Assembly: GCF_030817215.1 (NCBI RefSeq)
Contig: NZ_JAUSZA010000001.1
Coordinates: 3,880,501-3,944,500 of the forward strand
DNA length: 64,000 nucleotides
Source: Paenibacillus sp. V4I3
GTDB taxonomy: Bacteria; Bacillota; Bacilli; Paenibacillales; NBRC-103111
Reading direction: 5' to 3'
This document shows positions 61,316-64,000 of this stretch, one piece after another. Position 1 is the first letter of the stretch, and the number at the start of each line of letters is the position of its first letter. The notes under the pieces are model-generated. The model made no database searches. It was given only the letters and a program-made list of their open reading frames with translations, and was not told the origin of the DNA. The translations under genes were made by a program, and so were the position numbers.

Positions 61316-62010
61316 TCCCCTTTGCCGTCTCCCCCCGTTGTATTTCCTCGTTCAAACAAACCCAAGTCTCTGATTTTCTGTGCGGCATCCTTGCTGCTCG
61401 GACTACCTAGTTTCTTCAAGATATGCCCCACATGAATTTTGACCGTTCGTAAGGAGATGAAAAAGCGGTTTGCAATTTCCGTTTGCGTATGTCCTTGATC
61501 AATCATCTCTAGTACCTGAAGCTCTGTAGGCGTGATTAGATCGCTGACTTCTTTAACTTTGAATTGGTGCTCTAACCGTTTGAGCCTGCGGAATTCCTCT
61601 CTCATCTGTTCAGCTACTGCCGCGTTAATCGAAGATTGGCGTGCATGTACGGCTCGAATAATGGTGGGAAGCTCTTCGAATCTGGATTTAATCTGGTAGT
61701 CAATAGCACCGGCTTGAAAGGAACGGAAGATGAAATCCTTCTCCTCCATCGAGGTAAGCATAATCACTTTAACTCCCCAAGATAAGAGCGCTTGTTCAGC
61801 AAGTCCAATGCCTGCGGGCTCATCTTGCAGCATGATATCCATAAGAACGACATCGGCTCCTGGTTCCGAATTAGCAAATAGTTCCCTTGCTTCTTCTGCG
61901 GTTGATACGGTGCCCACGACAATCAAATCTATCTGTCGATTCAAATAGGCTTTAAGGCCGCGAAGCCAATCAAGGTCATCCTCAACAATCAAAATACGAA
62001 TTGGTTCCAA
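61312..62010 (-). CDS. LuxR/NarL-family response regulator
   Basis: A 232-residue regulator. The receiver domain has ILIVEDDLDWLRGL, the phospho-acceptor Asp in ADVVLMDIMLQDEPAG, Thr in VIMLTSMEEKD and Lys in IDYQIKSR. The C-terminal LuxR helix-turn-helix is LITPTELQVLEMIDQGHTQ then EIANRFFISLRTVKIHVGHI. The start is TTG 62010, with AAGGGGGA 7 bases upstream; the longer frame has no ribosome site and runs into the kinase gene. It lies 14 bases after the kinase stop and is co-transcribed with it. Target genes are unknown. Confidence 0.9.
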   Translation of the reverse strand: MEPIRILIVEDDLDWLRGLKAYLNRQIDLIVVGTVSTAEEARELFANSEPGADVVLMDIMLQDEPAGIGLAEQALLSWGVKVIMLTSMEEKDFIFRSFQAGAIDYQIKSRFEELPTIIRAVHARQSSINAAVAEQMREEFRRLKRLEHQFKVKEVSDLITPTELQVLEMIDQGHTQTEIANRFFISLRTVKIHVGHILKKLGSPSSKDAAQKIRDLGLFERGNTTGGDGKGD

Positions 62011-62024
62011 GTAGGAATCCCCCT

Positions 62025-63383
62025 TTATTTCTTTAGTCGGTTGCCGGGGAATGTTAGAAACACACTCGTGCCTTTCCCTGGCGCACTGCTTAATTCCAAG
62101 GCCCCCCCATGTTTCTTCATTACACTGTAGCAATAAGCGAGCCCAAGTCCAAAGTTGCTATGACTGCCGCTTTTGGTCGTATAAAACGGTTCTAATACTT
62201 GCTTCAGCACGGATTTCTCCATGCCTATTCCGTTATCTCTTATTTCCAAAATAATGTTCTTTTTAGCATGAAATGCTTTAATTGTAAGTTCGCCGCCTTT
62301 GGGCATGGCTTCTACCGCATTCATGAGTACATTCGTTAACGTTTCAGCAATTTGCATGGGATCTAATTGAAGAATTAAGTTCTCAGGGGTGCTTTGATTC
62401 ACCTGAATTATACTTAGGTAAGGTCCAAGAGGAAGAAGGACTTCCTTAATAAGCTCCGCTACATCGATTGAAGATACCCGAAGAGGGAGCTCCTGTGTTT
62501 GTTCATGTACTCGGCTAATCATGTCACGGATATGCATGGAAGCCCCCATAACGACATCGATGTCCTGCATAAGTTCCGGTTGATTCGTTTCCTCGGCATG
62601 TTGTTTCATTTTCTCGAGGAACAAACGCATTTTCCCGACATCATTCTTAATCGAATGGTTTAAAATCGCGGTTCCCGATGTGATGGCGCGGAGCGTCGAG
62701 TCCAGCTTGCGACGTTCGATGAGCAGACGCATTCCGAGAAAACCATATTTGAAAAAGGTAAACACGAAAAAAGGCACAACGAAAGCAAGGATCCATACGT
62801 GATAGACCCACATACGGTAAAAACCGAAGCTTGGCATAACGTAATTAAGTATGCCTACACAAAGGATAGGCGGAAGGAGGGCTAAGCAGGTGAACAAATG
62901 AGTCCGCTTCATAGCCGGAAGCCGTTCTGTTTTGATTACAATAAGTACAGCACCTATGAAAATATAAGGAATAACCCAGGAGGCTACGATGGGAAAGTCA
63001 ATGGGCATTTCCTCCGTATAACTGGCTGTGAAAAGGATGCAGGCAATTGGAGGAATGAGTAGTCCTATTGGCAGCCACGTTTGAATAGCCGGTTTCTGCC
63101 AGGACGCGTTATATCTCAAAGAAAGCATGGCAAATGAATACGGCAAGCCATAGTAAGATATTAGTGAGCTGATGCCCATGACGCGATAAAGTAGAGCACT
63201 AATGGATGGGTTGGGTACTGTTTGCTGGATATAGGGGATAAAGGTTTCAGACAAAACGGCAGCAAGGGCGCCGAAGCCACCGGTAAAAGCAATAGCGCTC
63301 ATCCAGCGCATTGTACTGGATCGTGGATCTACCATGACAAGCCCCAACGCGATGATCCAGAGTGCAAATAGAACGAAAAGCAT
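62025..63383 (-). CDS. Membrane sensor histidine kinase with multi-helix N terminus
   Basis: A 452-residue kinase. The N-terminal ~220 residues form about seven membrane helices without a large external domain. The phospho-acceptor helix appears to be ILNHSIKNDVGKMRLFLEK (His within NHSIKND), followed by an HATPase domain with TNVLMNAVEAMPKGG (N box), IRDNGIGMEK (G1) and FGLGLAYCYSVMKKHGG (G2). Start ATG 63383 has GGAGGAAAC immediately upstream. Its partner is the LuxR-type regulator 14 bases downstream. LuxR-type regulators usually pair with HisKA_3 kinases, but this acceptor helix does not look like that class. Confidence 0.88.
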   Translation of the reverse strand: MLFVLFALWIIALGLVMVDPRSSTMRWMSAIAFTGGFGALAAVLSETFIPYIQQTVPNPSISALLYRVMGISSLISYYGLPYSFAMLSLRYNASWQKPAIQTWLPIGLLIPPIACILFTASYTEEMPIDFPIVASWVIPYIFIGAVLIVIKTERLPAMKRTHLFTCLALLPPILCVGILNYVMPSFGFYRMWVYHVWILAFVVPFFVFTFFKYGFLGMRLLIERRKLDSTLRAITSGTAILNHSIKNDVGKMRLFLEKMKQHAEETNQPELMQDIDVVMGASMHIRDMISRVHEQTQELPLRVSSIDVAELIKEVLLPLGPYLSIIQVNQSTPENLILQLDPMQIAETLTNVLMNAVEAMPKGGELTIKAFHAKKNIILEIRDNGIGMEKSVLKQVLEPFYTTKSGSHSNFGLGLAYCYSVMKKHGGALELSSAPGKGTSVFLTFPGNRLKK

Positions 63384-63524
63384 GTTTCCTCCGTCAAATG
63401 AATCAGATGTTTCTTCTATTGTGGCATGGAGCCAACATTTGCACAAGAGCATCCTTTCCTTCGTAAGTTGGCAGGAAATAGGCGATTATTCTCGAATAAG
63501 TGGTTTAGAAGGGAGTGGAACCTT

Positions 63525-64000
63525 ATTGAGGTAAAGAAGCGAAAGTCCTTATCCATTCTAACGATTGTGGGTAAAGTACTATTAACCCTCGTTTTCATTG
63601 TTGTGATTACCGTGTTATTATCGATCGTAGCCGCGGTTGTAGCGATTCTGAGGCATCCTGCTCATGATATTAGTATGGCAGGAGTTGCTGGGGATCCATT
63701 CTTTATAAAAGCAGCTTTATGGGCGCAAATTATCGGTTTTATTAGCGGTGTTGTTCTTTCATATGCTATTTTCGAAAGACGTAAAGGCTGGACACTTGGA
63801 CTTCATACTCACCTGCTTGGCAGAAGATTCGGAGAAGGCTTCACTGCAGGCGCATTACTTATTACGATCAGCAGTGCAGGGATATGGCTGCTGGGTGGGA
63901 TTAAGATCGTATCGTTTCAATGGACTGGAACGCTCGGGCTCGAACTGACGTGGGGGTTTTTACTCTTCGTAGGGGTTGCTGTTAATGAAGAATTATTCGC
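63525..64000 (+). CDS. CPBP-family intramembrane protease (5' part; cut by window end)
   Basis: The first ~158 codons of a membrane protein with helices at about LLTLVFIVVITVLLSIVAAV, AQIIGFISGVVLSYAIF and AGALLITISSAGIWLLGG. It ends in VGVAVNEELFA at the window edge, where the Glu-Glu pair of the CPBP (CAAX-protease/bacteriocin-processing) motif begins. The start is unclear: the frame has no ATG, GTG or TTG near a ribosome site. GAAGGGAG lies 9 bases before ATT 63525, which I used. It is divergent from the kinase operon. Substrate and role are unknown. Confidence 0.7.
   Translation, partial: MEVKKRKSLSILTIVGKVLLTLVFIVVITVLLSIVAAVVAILRHPAHDISMAGVAGDPFFIKAALWAQIIGFISGVVLSYAIFERRKGWTLGLHTHLLGRRFGEGFTAGALLITISSAGIWLLGGIKIVSFQWTGTLGLELTWGFLLFVGVAVNEELF

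Overview
The window looks like chromosome of a spore-forming, soil- or plant-associated Firmicute, most likely Paenibacillus or a close relative. The grounds are strong AGGAGG-type ribosome binding sites, many lipoprotein and ABC sugar importers, AraC regulators beside glycoside hydrolases, a YheC/YheD-type spore-coat ATP-grasp gene, a T-box, CcpA-type cre sites, and mid-range base composition with local GC-rich patches. Genus is inferred; no rRNA, tRNA, phage, IS element or CRISPR array was seen.

Layout. 1-5.7 kb: end of a sugar ABC importer (binding protein, two permeases) and a large secreted DUF5695-like protein with an F5/8C domain. 5.7-8.3 kb: metNIQ methionine importer (minus), with metN apparently starting at CTG. 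8.5-15.2 kb: glycan module with an unassigned enzyme-like protein, a CE7 esterase, an AraC regulator and a GH78 rhamnosidase. 15.6-24.1 kb: organic-acid module with a DcuS/MalK-type two-component system divergent from tctCBA, then an AEC carrier, an ACT-malic enzyme and a translationally coupled HPr-like protein lacking the phosphorylatable histidine; cre-like sites flank the divergent promoters. 24.5-28.4 kb: DUF2536 gene and a heterodimeric BmrC/BmrD-type ABC exporter.

28.7-32.4 kb: a c-di-GMP-I (GEMM) riboswitch with an intrinsic terminator precedes a group II PLP decarboxylase and a chemotaxis receptor. A second c-di-GMP-I riboswitch (46.1-46.2 kb, minus) precedes a PAS-GGDEF-EAL protein, so c-di-GMP appears both made or degraded and sensed here. 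34.8-38 kb: EamA transporter, then a T-box leader and an arginyl-tRNA synthetase gene broken by one in-frame TAG.

38.3-47.5 kb: an internally duplicated hypothetical protein, a threonine synthase-like enzyme, panD overlapping a spore-type ATP-grasp gene, TauE/SafE and MFS transporters, the c-di-GMP protein, HAD and GNAT proteins. 47.8-51.5 kb: complete fixABCX electron-bifurcation operon behind a cre-like site. 51.6-58 kb: GH36 alpha-galactosidase, DinB-like protein, AraC regulator divergent from a sugar isomerase and a Gfo/Idh/MocA dehydrogenase. 58-64 kb: LtaS-like sulfatase, YitT protein, a kinase/LuxR regulator pair, and the start of a CPBP protease cut by the window end.
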